Below, in pieces: positions 22,062-32,754 of a DNA stretch of 64,000 bases. Location of the stretch: assembly GCA_963969345.1 (NCBI GenBank), contig OZ017766.1, positions 1,612,001-1,676,000 of the forward strand. Reading direction: 5' to 3'. Made by a program: the position numbers and the translations under genes. Below the pieces are notes generated by a model that had not been told where the DNA came from, made no database searches, and saw only the letters and a list, made by a program, of their open reading frames with translations. Each line of letters opens with the position of its first letter. Position 1 is the first letter of the stretch. Source of the DNA: Turbatrix aceti (lineage: Eukaryota; Nematoda; Chromadorea; Rhabditida; Panagrolaimidae).

Positions 22062-23657
22062 ATGCAGTCATCACCAAAACTGACAGGACCTTCCGCCGAG
22101 GGGAATTCCAATTCCAATTCAATGGTGCCAGAAAACGACGAGAATGTTGCTAGCGAGTCTTTTTTGCACCTCTCAATTCACGCATCCAAGTTTGTGGTGC
22201 AGCAGAGTGTTCCTGCTATGATGCAGGATGACGACTCTGAGGAGGATGTGGGTTTTTATCAAAGTTTTGGTATGGTAACAGACGGTTGAACGTTTCATCG
22301 TAACACACGTTGCTTCGTCGTTACTCTTGTTTTTGGCACTTTTGTCTTGTTTCTTATTTGTCTGTCATTTTTAGAAAGAAATGGCTTCTGGTAGTTGTTC
22401 GTCGTCCGACGCGTCTCCGCTTTCACGATTGACAGCGTATTCCAACCCGACTACGAAATCGTCTGGCTTTTCCCTGGGCGAAACGACGCCTTCCATCTCC
22501 CAGTACACCAGAAAGGATTTCGCTGTGTCGTCTTTCCGACGCCTGACCATCCTGGACATGCCCAACGAAGTGCTGCTTCGTGTTTTTTCTTTTCTCCCGC
22601 GATGCGATCTCGTGAGCTGCACGGCAGTTTGTCTGCGGTTCTTCCAAACGGGTTCGCTGCCTGCTCTCTGGCAGAAGATCAATCTCGGCAACCGGAGGCT
22701 TCTCGAAACGGCGCTGCACCGCATCATGGGCCGTCGGGTCATGGCTATTTCTTTGTACTATGCTACGGTGAGTTTTTGTTGGACTGAATGGATTTCGGGG
22801 TAAAAACTGTTTTTTTACAGATTGAAGTCGATCGGTGCTTGCAATCCCGTAATTTCAACAAACCGTTGCATGTAAAGTTTCTCGACCTCGGTATGACCAA
22901 GTTTGCTCATCCAGAAATGCTCTTGGCTATCTTGAGGCGGTGCGTCAAGTTGGAGGTGAGTAGCTGAGAACAAATTGTGCATTGTTAAATGTTTTTCAGT
23001 GCTTGGACCTCGAGGGTCAACTGTTGTCTCCTGAAGCCCTTCAAGCGATTTCCCGGAACCGTTCCCTTCGGATCCTGAACCTCACTCGCTGCACTGGCCT
23101 CAACCCCGACGGCCTGGCTGACATCTTTCGAAACTGTCCCCTGCAAGAAATCAACTTTAGCAGCTGTCTGTTGGACATTCCAACCGCGACCGTCCTTGTC
23201 AACTCGATTCCCAGCACGGTTCAGGCACTGGGATTGTCGTCGATGAATGAGCACCCTAACTTCGACGATGCGGGCCTCGGCACAATCATCGATCGACTCA
23301 CCGGTCTCGTTGAACTCGATATCAGCGACAACGGTCTGGTCTCGTCGGAGTTTGTCACGAAGCTCGTACCCATGCAGACGCTGAAGAAGCTTTCAGCCTC
23401 GAGATGCTATCGCATCGAGCCCATGAGTTTTACGTGAGTTTTCACTCTTTTTTAATTTTTGTAAATATTTTTTTTGCAGTACACTTGCTCACTTGGACGA
23501 AATAAACGTTTTCGGTTCCCTGAGTGAAGCAGGACTCACCTTCCTCCGTGAGCATCTGCCTGACGTCTGCCTCAATGAGAATCCTCTTTCGACGATCGCG
23601 CGTGGCATCTCGCCCTATGACCAGGGATCTCTCTACGGCATAGAGCTTGACCATTAG
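22062..23657 (+). CDS. F-box/LRR protein, SKP2 orthologue
   Basis: Substrate receptor of an SCF ubiquitin ligase; SKP2 targets CDK inhibitors such as p27 in other animals. Exons 22062-22247, 22375-22767, 22821-22955, 23000-23433 and 23480-23657 give about 441 residues (human SKP2 is 424). After a disordered acidic N-terminus, an F-box lies at about residues 119-160 (LTILDMPNEVLLRVFSFLP, then LWQKINLG). Leucine-rich repeats follow, for example KFLDLGMTKFAHPEMLLAI, CLDLEGQLLSPEALQ and LVELDISDNGLVSSEF. The end resembles SKP2 specifically: LSASRCYRIEPMSF, INVFGSLSEAGLTFLREHLP, CLNENPLSTIARG and YGIELD. A polyadenylation signal AATAAA sits at 23820. The first ATG follows an acceptor-like CACCAG by 14 bases. 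Confidence 0.92.
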
Positions 23658-24214
23658 CAACGCACACGCGTGCTGTACGGCTGCCTTTTGTCTTTCTGTC
23701 ATGCTGCCTTTTGAAGACCTGTTATGTCGTTGTTATCTTGTGAATCGGATTTACTATATTTTAGCATATTTTTTTCCTATTGTCATTCACATAGCCTGAG
23801 AGATTTCACTGAAATTTAAAATAAACTGGTCAGCAAGAATTTGTACGGCGCTACAGTATTTTCTGTTGCATGATACGACGATGGCGCGGTGTCGCAGGTT
23901 TCGATATACGACTCACTGGTTGTACGATCACTGTGTGGGGGTAATCAGTGCGAACGTTCTGAAAAAAAAAGTGAGCGTAAGACGTCTAACAACAAGAATT
24001 TTTAACGTGGAACACCGAAAAATAAACTTTGACCGCCTACTCCAATTTTTCAACCAAAAACAACAAAAGTTCACGATTGCGCCTCACGTGTTTTTGAACT
24101 TTGGGCAACACAAAAATAACATTTATTCATTGTTATCAAAAAATTCATGAAACTAGAACAACCACGCAGTACCCGTAGCTGCAGCATGGTTCTTCTCAAA
24201 ATTTTATAAGAGCA
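23658..24214. other. Intergenic between convergent genes
   Basis: Short convergent spacer between the SKP2-like gene and the 7TM gene. It contains AATAAA at 23820-23825. No gene seen. Confidence 0.5.
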
Positions 24215-26304
24215 TCAGGCTAACGTTGATGTATTCAAAGTCGACCGCACCATGGACACGGGTCCCTTGTAGGAGTTCTGTGGTCCCAGGTGATACGATC
24301 CAGGTGGAGACGCCGGCTCCCTGCATCGCATGAGGATGAGGCACCGCTCACGGTACTCCGAGTTGAGGACAAAGTACACAAAAAGCGATAACGCAGAGTT
24401 TATGCACGCCATGTAGACGGATGGCCGACTGATGGCATTGTTGATGGATCCGAACCACGCCGAAAATATTGATATGAAGTTGGGCACTGATACCAGGACT
24501 GTCGAGAGGAAGGATATGATCAGGTAGTAGCGAATTTTTTTGAGATGTGTGCTTCTCAGACTGAAATCAAGGCAATTCAACTGTTTTAGGCCCAAAAACC
24601 GAAATTACAACTCACAAGGACTTCTGAAGCATGTACGCTTTGATATACGCGCACAAGTTGAAAATAAAACCGACAAAGTAACCGATGATGTTTGTGGCGT
24701 AAATAAAAATACCGTAACCCGTGGTGAAGGCTGCTTTGCGGCCACAGTAATACATGACGGGCCCATTTGAAGCCTTGACGAATGCCAAGGTGAAGCCAAT
24801 AATAAGTGATCCAATGACGAATATAACGGAACTTGCAATTAATCTCTTGGCCCTAAAAAAGTTTTACGATAACGATTTTGAAAAAAATATCATACCCTTT
24901 TTCAATCTTTTCTCGAAAAAACATGGGATACATAATAGCAGTTGCTCGTTCGAAGCCCATAATCATGTGAATAACCGGGGGCCAGAGATCACCTAAAAAA
25001 AGTTATCCGTAATACGGTTCTTTTTTTTCAAATGTTAACGATTGCCTTGGCGTTGTGCGACGAATGCGAACACGCTTTGCACTTTTTTTTTCGCCTCAGT
25101 TTTCCTGACTTTTTTACGGCTGCTTCTTTTACCAGTTCCTCGTTCGTCTGTTTGTGTATATTTGAAAACTTTTAGTTTTTTTGTTCTTCAGAACGATGAT
25201 CGTAAGTTTTTTCTTTGCCTATGCATTTTGAACGCTCTATAGTATTTTTGGGTGCAATTTATCGAATTTATTTTTTTAGTTGCCGCTGTCGTTGCTGAAG
25301 GCTGCGCAAAACACAGCACTGCTTATCGAACTCAAATCTGGCGAGTCGTACAACGGACACATGGTTTCGGTAGACACTTTTATGAATCTTCATCTTCGTG
25401 ATACGATCTGTACTTCAAAGGTTTGTTTTTGGTTTTATGAATTCCTTACACTAAAGAAATGAATTTTTAGGATGGCGATAGATTTCACCGAATTCCCGAA
25501 GTCTACATCCGTGGATCAACAATTAAAGTTTTTCGAATTTCTACTGAGGTAAGTCAGAATTTTCGGGTCAATTAAAAATTGCACAATAACTGTCGTTTCT
25601 GGCTGTTTTTTGTAGTTTTTAGGCTTAATGAATTTAATTTCGGGTATTTACTTTTTTTAGGCGTTAACCCAGCTAAAGGAAGACACCAAAAACCTCCGCC
25701 AAAACCAGAAACAAAACAAGCAGTACAAAAAGCAGCTGAATCGCGGTGCAGCTAGCGGCGGTGGTGGAGCGCGCAAGAAGCCAGCTACCGACGATGCTGG
25801 TGCTTCAGAAGTACCTGACAAGGCTCCCCGAAATGGCACTGGCGGCGGCGGAAAGCGATGGTGAAGTCTGCTTTTTATAAATTATTATTTTTGGGGAATG
25901 CGTAACAAAAAATACGCGAACTTGTATTTTTTGTTTTGTATGATAAAAAGCTCACCGATGCCTTTAAGCCATATCCAAGGCTCAATTGCACAATCCCAAG
26001 AATTTCTGATGGGAATGACGAGGGTGTTTAGGACGCTTGAGTAGAGCATGAGTCTGTTCAGACCCATGACCATCATGGCTATCGTATTTATGAGATCGGC
26101 CACCGCCAGGGCAGTCAGGATTTTGAACATGTTTCGAAACTTGGAGCTTCCTAGGAAGATGAAAACGTTGATCGCCGCCAGCACCGTGCAGATGGCTCCG
26201 AGGATGACGTTGACTCGGTGGAAGACGACGAGGGTGTCCATGCCTTTGACAAACGAGGCGTTTACCCTCTCGTAGCCGGGACTGACCGGCGAAACCCACT
26301 GCAT
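24215..26304 (-). CDS. Nematode-type 7TM G-protein-coupled receptor
   Basis: Plasma-membrane rhodopsin-like receptor, probably chemosensory. Exons 26304-25956, 24992-24896, 24852-24616 and 24560-24215 give about 342 residues, normal for the class. Exon 1 encodes TM1 ([20 protein letters not shown]), TM2 ([20 protein letters not shown]) and an extracellular Cys. Exon 2 has TM3 and [18 protein letters not shown], a DRY-like G-protein motif with the x-P-x-x-x-R continuation seen in nematode serpentine receptors. Exon 3 carries TM4-TM5 with the second extracellular Cys (MYYCGRK). Exon 4 has TM6-TM7 and [20 protein letters not shown]. The first intron (24993-25955, 963 bp) is unusually long because it contains the LSM4 gene on the other strand. 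The subfamily (srsx, srv or other) and ligand are unknown. Confidence 0.85.
25196..25864 (+). CDS. lsm-4: U6 snRNA-associated Sm-like protein LSM4
   Basis: Subunit of the LSM2-8 ring on U6 snRNA and the LSM1-7 mRNA-decay ring. Exons 25196-25201 (ATG ATC only), 25280-25420, 25471-25548 and 25661-25864 give about 142 residues (human LSM4 is 139). The Sm1 motif is [20 protein letters not shown], and Sm2 is [12 protein letters not shown]. The opening [11 protein letters not shown] and the [16 protein letters not shown] segment are specific to LSM4. The tail is Gly/Arg/Lys-rich, as in other LSM4 proteins. The tiny first exon is supported by a GTAAGT donor and an acceptor-like TTCTTCAG four bases before the ATG. 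The whole gene lies within intron 1 of the 7TM receptor gene on the minus strand. Confidence 0.95.
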
Positions 26305-26312
26305 CTGAATGC

Positions 26313-26660
26313 TGCAAGCTTTTAGGGGTCGTGAGGCTGCTTAAACGCGTGTGTTTTACTCGGAGATTTTTTCACCGTTTTTTGAGTCAATTAGCTTAAA
26401 ATAAGGTAAACACAAGTGGTGCAAACACGTTTTTAAATTTTCTGACGGCACGACTTTTTTTAATGAGGGCCATTCATTGTTAGTCTCATTGAAATCGTCC
26501 AAAATTATCTGGACAACAGCACAGACTCATACGTGTCCGCCTTTTTCATTTAGGACCTTTTGAAGGACAAGACGTCGCCTATTGTTTGGGGAACACGAAA
26601 TTAAATGTCACGAGAACTAGGGACAAAAAATTCAATGTTGCTTTCTAGTCAGGGGACTTA
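26313..26660. other. Intergenic, 5' flank of 7TM gene
   Basis: AT-rich, nothing recognisable. It ends at the first foldback element. Confidence 0.5.
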
Positions 26661-28750
26661 AGACGCACTCTGTGAGCCGATTTAGGAACAAGATGAAAGG
26701 CGCGACCCCGTGTTTTTACAACCCCCAAATATTTTGGGCCAAAGTTGTAGGTGGCAGGGGGGGAGGTACAGAAATAAATATAAAAAAAATTCCAGGAGCC
26801 GGATTCTGGAGTTACGGCTTCTGGAAGTTTTCGACGTCAAATTTTCAACTTGCTTCAAAAAATCTGATTTTTGGTATACAGGGGTATCTTGGCACGAGAA
26901 ATCGACTGGTGTACTCAGATTGTTTTTTAAACATCTGAGTTTTTTGGAATTCTTGATTTTTGCGATTTTCCGTTATTTTGCCTTACCTTTTTGGCTACAG
27001 CATTTCTATTTCTCATTGGGGAGCGGTGAGGCTAAGATATTCTTGTAGAGCGTTCTTTTCTGAATCTGAGATAAAAAAGTCAGAAAAAAATGGTGACAAT
27101 TTGGTGACTTCTATTTTTTTGCCCGTTACGCATTTGCGTAAAAAACGCACACTGTTGTCGTGCGGCAACTTTCGGCGCGCTTGTGCAAGCTGCTTGCAAC
27201 GAAAAAGTGGGGTCTGTGGAAAAAATCGCCATTCGTTCAGTTTGAAAGCTACGTTGCTGAAAATTTCAGTACCGGCGTAAAAATAAATTCTAAGTTCAAC
27301 GGTGATATCCATTTAATTCAATTTGGACAAAAAAGTTCCTAAAAGTTCAAGTTTTTGAAAAAATAGAAATTTTCGAAACTTTTTCGAACATTTAGGAACA
27401 AATAAATACAATTTTTGAATTCTGCACAGTTTTTTACGTCTGAGGGCAGGCTTCTTGCAACAACGCTTCAAAACTCGCTCAGAGGCGATTTTTTTCCCAA
27501 ACCCTACTTTTTCGATCTCAATTTTCGGAAAATTGATACCAAAATGAGTGTATGTTGCGCGAATTAATATTGTAAAGCCAAAAAAATAGATAGAAATTCA
27601 GAAGTTACACTATTTTGTAGGCCGAAAAATTCCGCACAAGATGTGCTATCTCCCTTTGTTAAGCAGTGCTTCACCTTATAGCCTCAGGCGCTTAAACAAG
27701 TAGGGTTCGGGAGAATTGGTACCGTATGCCCACGCGATACGGCAAGTAGCTGAAAACTTGTGTCTAGATAAAAAAGACTCCGCTCTTTCGATTGGTGATA
27801 TTATCTTTTTGATCAAGGTTCTTTAAAGTTCCGAAGTTTTCAAATCTTCGAAAAAAACCGTTTGTTCGAACATTTATCGAATCGATATCAACAAACCGAG
27901 TATGCCATTTGAAAGGAAATTTAGTTTTCAGACCGCACTGAAATTTTTAGCTTTTTATCGACATTTTGAAGTTCTGTGGATTTTTTCTTCCGAACCCTAC
28001 TCGATTTCGTTCAAAAATTGTCGTACAATTCTGAAAAACACATCAAAATACTTCAAATATTATCCTAATTACTAATCTAACCCAAAAAAGTAAAAAATTA
28101 AAATTTGGGCCTCAAATTGCTTTTTTTTGCAATTAATTCGACGAGCGCGTTCGAGCAGCGAGAAGAGGAGAGCACCGCGCGCTGAACAAAAAGAAACCAG
28201 TGAGGGACCAGAGAGAGCATGATAGTCCAGACAGCCTGCGCGTCCTATGAAAACCACTGGCTGTACCATGCGCCCAATTTTTTACGCAAATGCGTAACGG
28301 GCAAAAAAATAGAAGTCACCAAATTGTCACCATTTTTTTCTGACTTTTTTATCTCAGATTCAGAAAAGAACGCTCTACAAGAATATCTTAGCCTCACCGC
28401 TCCCCAATGAGAAATAGAAATGCTGTAGCCAAAAAGGTAAGGCAAAATAACGGAAAATCGCAAAAATCAAGAATTCCAAAAAACTCAGATGTTTAAAAAA
28501 AAATCTGAGTACACCAGTCGATTTCTCGTGCCAAGATACCCCTGTATACCAAAAATCAGATTTTTTGAAGCAAGTTGAAAATTTGACGTCGAAAACTTCC
28601 AGAAGCCGTAACTCCAGAATCCGGCTTCTAGAATTTTTTTAATATTTATTTCTGTACCTCCCCCCCTGCCACCTGCAACTTTGGCACAAAATATTTGGGG
28701 GTTGTAAAAACACGGGGTCGTCGATACTAAATCGGCTCATAGAGTGTCTT
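26661..28750. mobile_element. Foldback element 1 (long terminal inverted repeats)
   Basis: The left arm 26661-27146 and right arm 28278-28750 are near-identical reverse complements. For example, a 43-residue conceptual translation (starting FLRKCVTGKKIEV) can be read from both inner arms. The spacer (27147-28277) has no coding capacity that I recognise. The outer ends share ACTCT(G/A)TGAGCCGATTTAG. The flanks show TTAA just outside both ends (left 26658-26661, right about 28750), possibly a target-site duplication, but base composition makes this weak. No transposase is visible, so it would be non-autonomous. Confidence 0.82.
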
Positions 28751-31700
28751 TTAAATGAAATCATAGACGAAAATGTTGTAAGACAATACTTCCCTGGTTA
28801 GAAAGACGGCTCCGAAAAATCTTTTAACGATAAATATCGCATGAAAACTTTTGGCTGTATTTTCAGTTTTGGCGCATAATATTGTTTACGCTTCAACGCT
28901 TATGTAAAATTTTTGGCACTATTCACTCTGCTCCAAAGGAGCTTGTAAATTCAGAACATGTGGATTTTGATATTTTTTGCGCTCTAACAGATGAACGGAC
29001 ACATTTGTTCTGCAGCACAGCACTTCCTTGATTGACAAGTTAACTACGCGCTTTCTCTCTTGAGAAGTTCTGGAAAAAAGTGTTGCCGCAGTTTGCAGTT
29101 TGTTGCTTTTTGGAGACTTTTCCTGGTTTGAAGGGGGAAAGCTCTGATAAACGCGACTTCCTCCTTCTTAATCACCCACTTTTCGGTGACTGTGAGCTAG
29201 TCGCTGATTAGTCTCGGTATTTATCGACAAGCGATTTACGTTTTTATCGCGAGGAAGGGATATAAAAGCAGGAAGCATGGACAGGCACGGGAGACATGAA
29301 TTGTCTTCTGGGCGAAGAATAAACATGGGACGAGAGCAATCTGGCGTACTGGTAAATATGTGTAAAAGAGGGGTGCAAAAATTTGGAGGGTTAAAAGATT
29401 CATTGTTAGCAAAAAGTGCTTACAAAGGGATTTTGCACTGCGATTACTCATTTCGGCGTAGTTTAGGGGAAAGAACGTTATTGGTTCTTAAGGGGTTATT
29501 TTTTTTATCGTAGAAGCCCGATGAAGCCGCGTTATAATTTTAAATTTTTTTAAGAAAGTACGTGAGGGGGGTAAGCACGTCAAAAAACATCCAGTATCGT
29601 AATTCTATGTTGTAGCCATGTTTGACCACGATCTTTCAAATTTCGTTAAAGAAACAAGTTGTTTGCAGGGCTTTTAAAAAGGCCGTGCAAAATACATGTT
29701 ATTTTGGCCGTATCATCTATCGTGTCGTTAATTATAGAGCGCTCAAAGAACCCAAGACAAGCTTGTTTTTGGCACATTTTTAATGCTAGTCTTGCACGAG
29801 CAGAACGTACTAGTTAGTTGGCATGCCTTGAGCAGCAAAAACGCTAGCGATCAGTCATTATTTCATCTGCAGAGTGTAACCAACACTCGGTTTTTTTATG
29901 AGTTACAGAGAATAAGTTTTTTATTTGGCTGTTTTTTCTTAAAACATAGTGAGGGCTTCGTTCTGTCATTTTTTTATTTTAATCGAATGGGGTAGCTCGC
30001 TTTATCCTGGTATTGATTTGTGGTTAGCAACCGGAAGTAAAGCAATCAGGAAAACTCAGAACAAATGCAGACTGTTTTTTTGCAGCGCCCAATATTTGTT
30101 ATGCTGCATTGCTTAAATTAGTAAGCCATGCTCGTGTTCTTTGGAATAAACAAACAAGCTGACATTTGGCTAATTCAGGACAATATGTACACAGTGCACA
30201 TAAAAAAGCAATAACACAAGGTTCGTTGATTTTTAACTGTCTAACACGCAGAAATATCAAATGCAGCTGAGGTGTTTAACTTTATGGAGAAGAAAGGCAT
30301 TTTTTAAACAGCCGGGAGAAAACAAATTGATCTGAAAATACATTTTTACGATCTAACACTTTTTTGTTTGTCAGCGAGGTTGGGGGAGGTAGCATTAGAG
30401 GACTTCGGACGAGACCACTACGCGACTGTTTCTTGACAGACACAGGAAACAATGATAGAGTCAGGGCTAATTTGTTAATTGAGCAAGCAGGAGACATGAC
30501 TGACAAATTGTCACACGCACGTGTCTAGTTTGCTAAGCAGAAGGGGGTCCGGACATTCAATAGTTCTTGACGTTTAAAAATTTTTAATATTTAGATTACT
30601 GATTTTTGAAAAAGTGCTTTGAGGACGATCAGGGAAAATAGTCGGGAGCAGAGTTTTCCTGGCTTTATGATCTTTTTTAAGTGCAAACAAGATTTGAGAA
30701 ACATCTGGGGGCTTTATTCAGAGGTCGTTCGTTCATAAAGACGTCATGCATTTAGTTTTTTTGACAAAAAGTAAAACAAAAAATTTTAATTACGTAAAAA
30801 ACGTGATCAATGCAAAAGGTTTTTTCCATGAAAGCGAAAGCAATGATTTTTGAATTGTGAAAGGGATGAAAATAAATTTACACAAGCGGTTTACGGCAGG
30901 TATACGGTATGGCTTTGTGCCGTTGTTTTAATTTTACGTTACTTTTTTTTTCAAAAACAACTTACGACGAAGCCGACAACTTAAAAAAAGCACCCGCGAA
31001 GCGATCGAGAACGCAATAATTTTAACACAGGAATTAGAAATTAGTGTTTTTGGCATGAAGTAAAAAATGCTTCTGTAAGGGGTTGGTCACATCAAACAAG
31101 TGAAATTCATTATTGCATCCTGCGATGCGGTTGTGCCCGAAGGCTGGCTATGTGGACACAACAAAAAAGAACAACGTCTGGTGTCATGATTTGTGTCAAA
31201 TTGGGGAGCTTACAAGGTTACGTTGCGTGAATGCTTACACACTTGAAAAAATAAGAGGAGGGAAACATGTTGTAACTGAAGCACTGGGGTTAGAAGGAAA
31301 GAATTTTGACACGAAAAAGGCCAATTTTGCATTTGATCGAATTAATTTTTTTCAATTGATATCGGTATTCAAAGCTAAACAAAAAGCTTGCCAGAGCCAG
31401 GTAAGTTGTACATTTTTTGTTGAAAAAAGAGAAAAAATTTTACAATAAAAACTTTTAAAAAAGTATGGTCTATTTTATGCCTCGTCAGTTATAATATTTG
31501 TTTATTGCGTAGAAATATTTGTATGCCAGGATGACATAATTGCATCGGACAAAGAATTTAAACAATGACCGACGGAGCGCTTCGGGAGCGCAGCTATGTA
31601 TGTAGGTGATAACAAAAAATGCTTCGAAGAATAGTCCCTAGACTTTAATAGCCCATCATTTAACGTCCATCTGTTGTTTTTGGATAATGAACTAAAATAA

Positions 31701-32754
31701 CATGTGTGATCGGCAAAAACAAAGTGATAGGTGAAATTATGACGGTTATTTCCTTAGATATGTCAGCTGTACAGGGATAGAACCGCACTGACAACCTATA
31801 CTTTTTTTGAAGAGAAAGGGGGTGAAAATAAAAGTTGCAATAATGGCATTTATTAGAGGAGTGTGTAATAATAAATGTTACATAAACACAAGGCCTCGGG
31901 GGAGGTTGGTCACTTTCTGTGAATCAGATTTTTTTACGGCTCTGTCATGGCCATGCTTTTCTGCAAAAAAAAACACGGCTTTAGGGGCATTGCTTCTTCC
32001 TGTAACTTTCTTGCTTTAATCGTTCAGGGATCAAACGTATAACTCAAATAATGGGCATAAATTGCAGAATGTAATAAAAAATTATTGGCTTGCTTCTGAA
32101 ACAGGCTTCCAACGTCTGTTTACGTTTACACGTTCTACGCTCAAAAAATCTCGAAGCTCGAGAATTAGGTTTTCGACCATTTTTTGGCTTCCCTGAATGT
32201 TTCTAACTCGTTCGAAAACTTTGAAAAAAATATGCGTCCAGATTTGGTCGAGTCAAGTGTTCGGCTGCTTTTAAAAATGGTTAATCTAATCAACACGTGA
32301 AAAACTGATATTTATTCAGCGATAACTGACAATAACACATTACAAACATTGAGAGATACAATTAAAGGTACAAAACACTGCAGAGCTGTAACCGTAATCG
32401 ATAAAAAAAGAAAACGCGTTCGGTAAGAGCTCGTTGTCGTGGGGGTATACAATGCATTTCAATCATCATCCAAGAAGAAAAAAAACAAAGGCAAATGAAT
32501 ACAAAGCAATTTTTGGAAGTACTATCGTGTGGTCCGTGATTTTACAAATCTCATGTATGGCAATGGCTGATTTACAAAAACCAATGCCAGTGGTCATTTT
32601 TTTGCGAAAAGCAAGGCTAGCAATCGATGCTACAGATTTTTTTAAATAAAGCATGACCCTAATGAATTTTTGAGCTTTTAAAAAATAGCACACGCGTTCA
32701 GAGGATAAATGGGATGAAGAGGACTGAACAATTGTTTTGAACACTTTATAGTCA
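28751..32754. other. Gene-poor T-rich region
   Basis: About 4 kb without a gene that I recognise. The largest open stretch (31113-31448, ending at a GTAAGT) encodes no known motif and has no acceptable partner exon. At 29260 a TATAAAAG box is followed about 50 bp later by AATAAA (29318), an arrangement seen in LTRs, but no second copy is present. Confidence 0.4.

Noticed and set aside
31113..31448. Open frame of 111 residues ending at a GTAAGT
   Set aside because: No domain, no partner exon and base composition like the flanking non-coding DNA.
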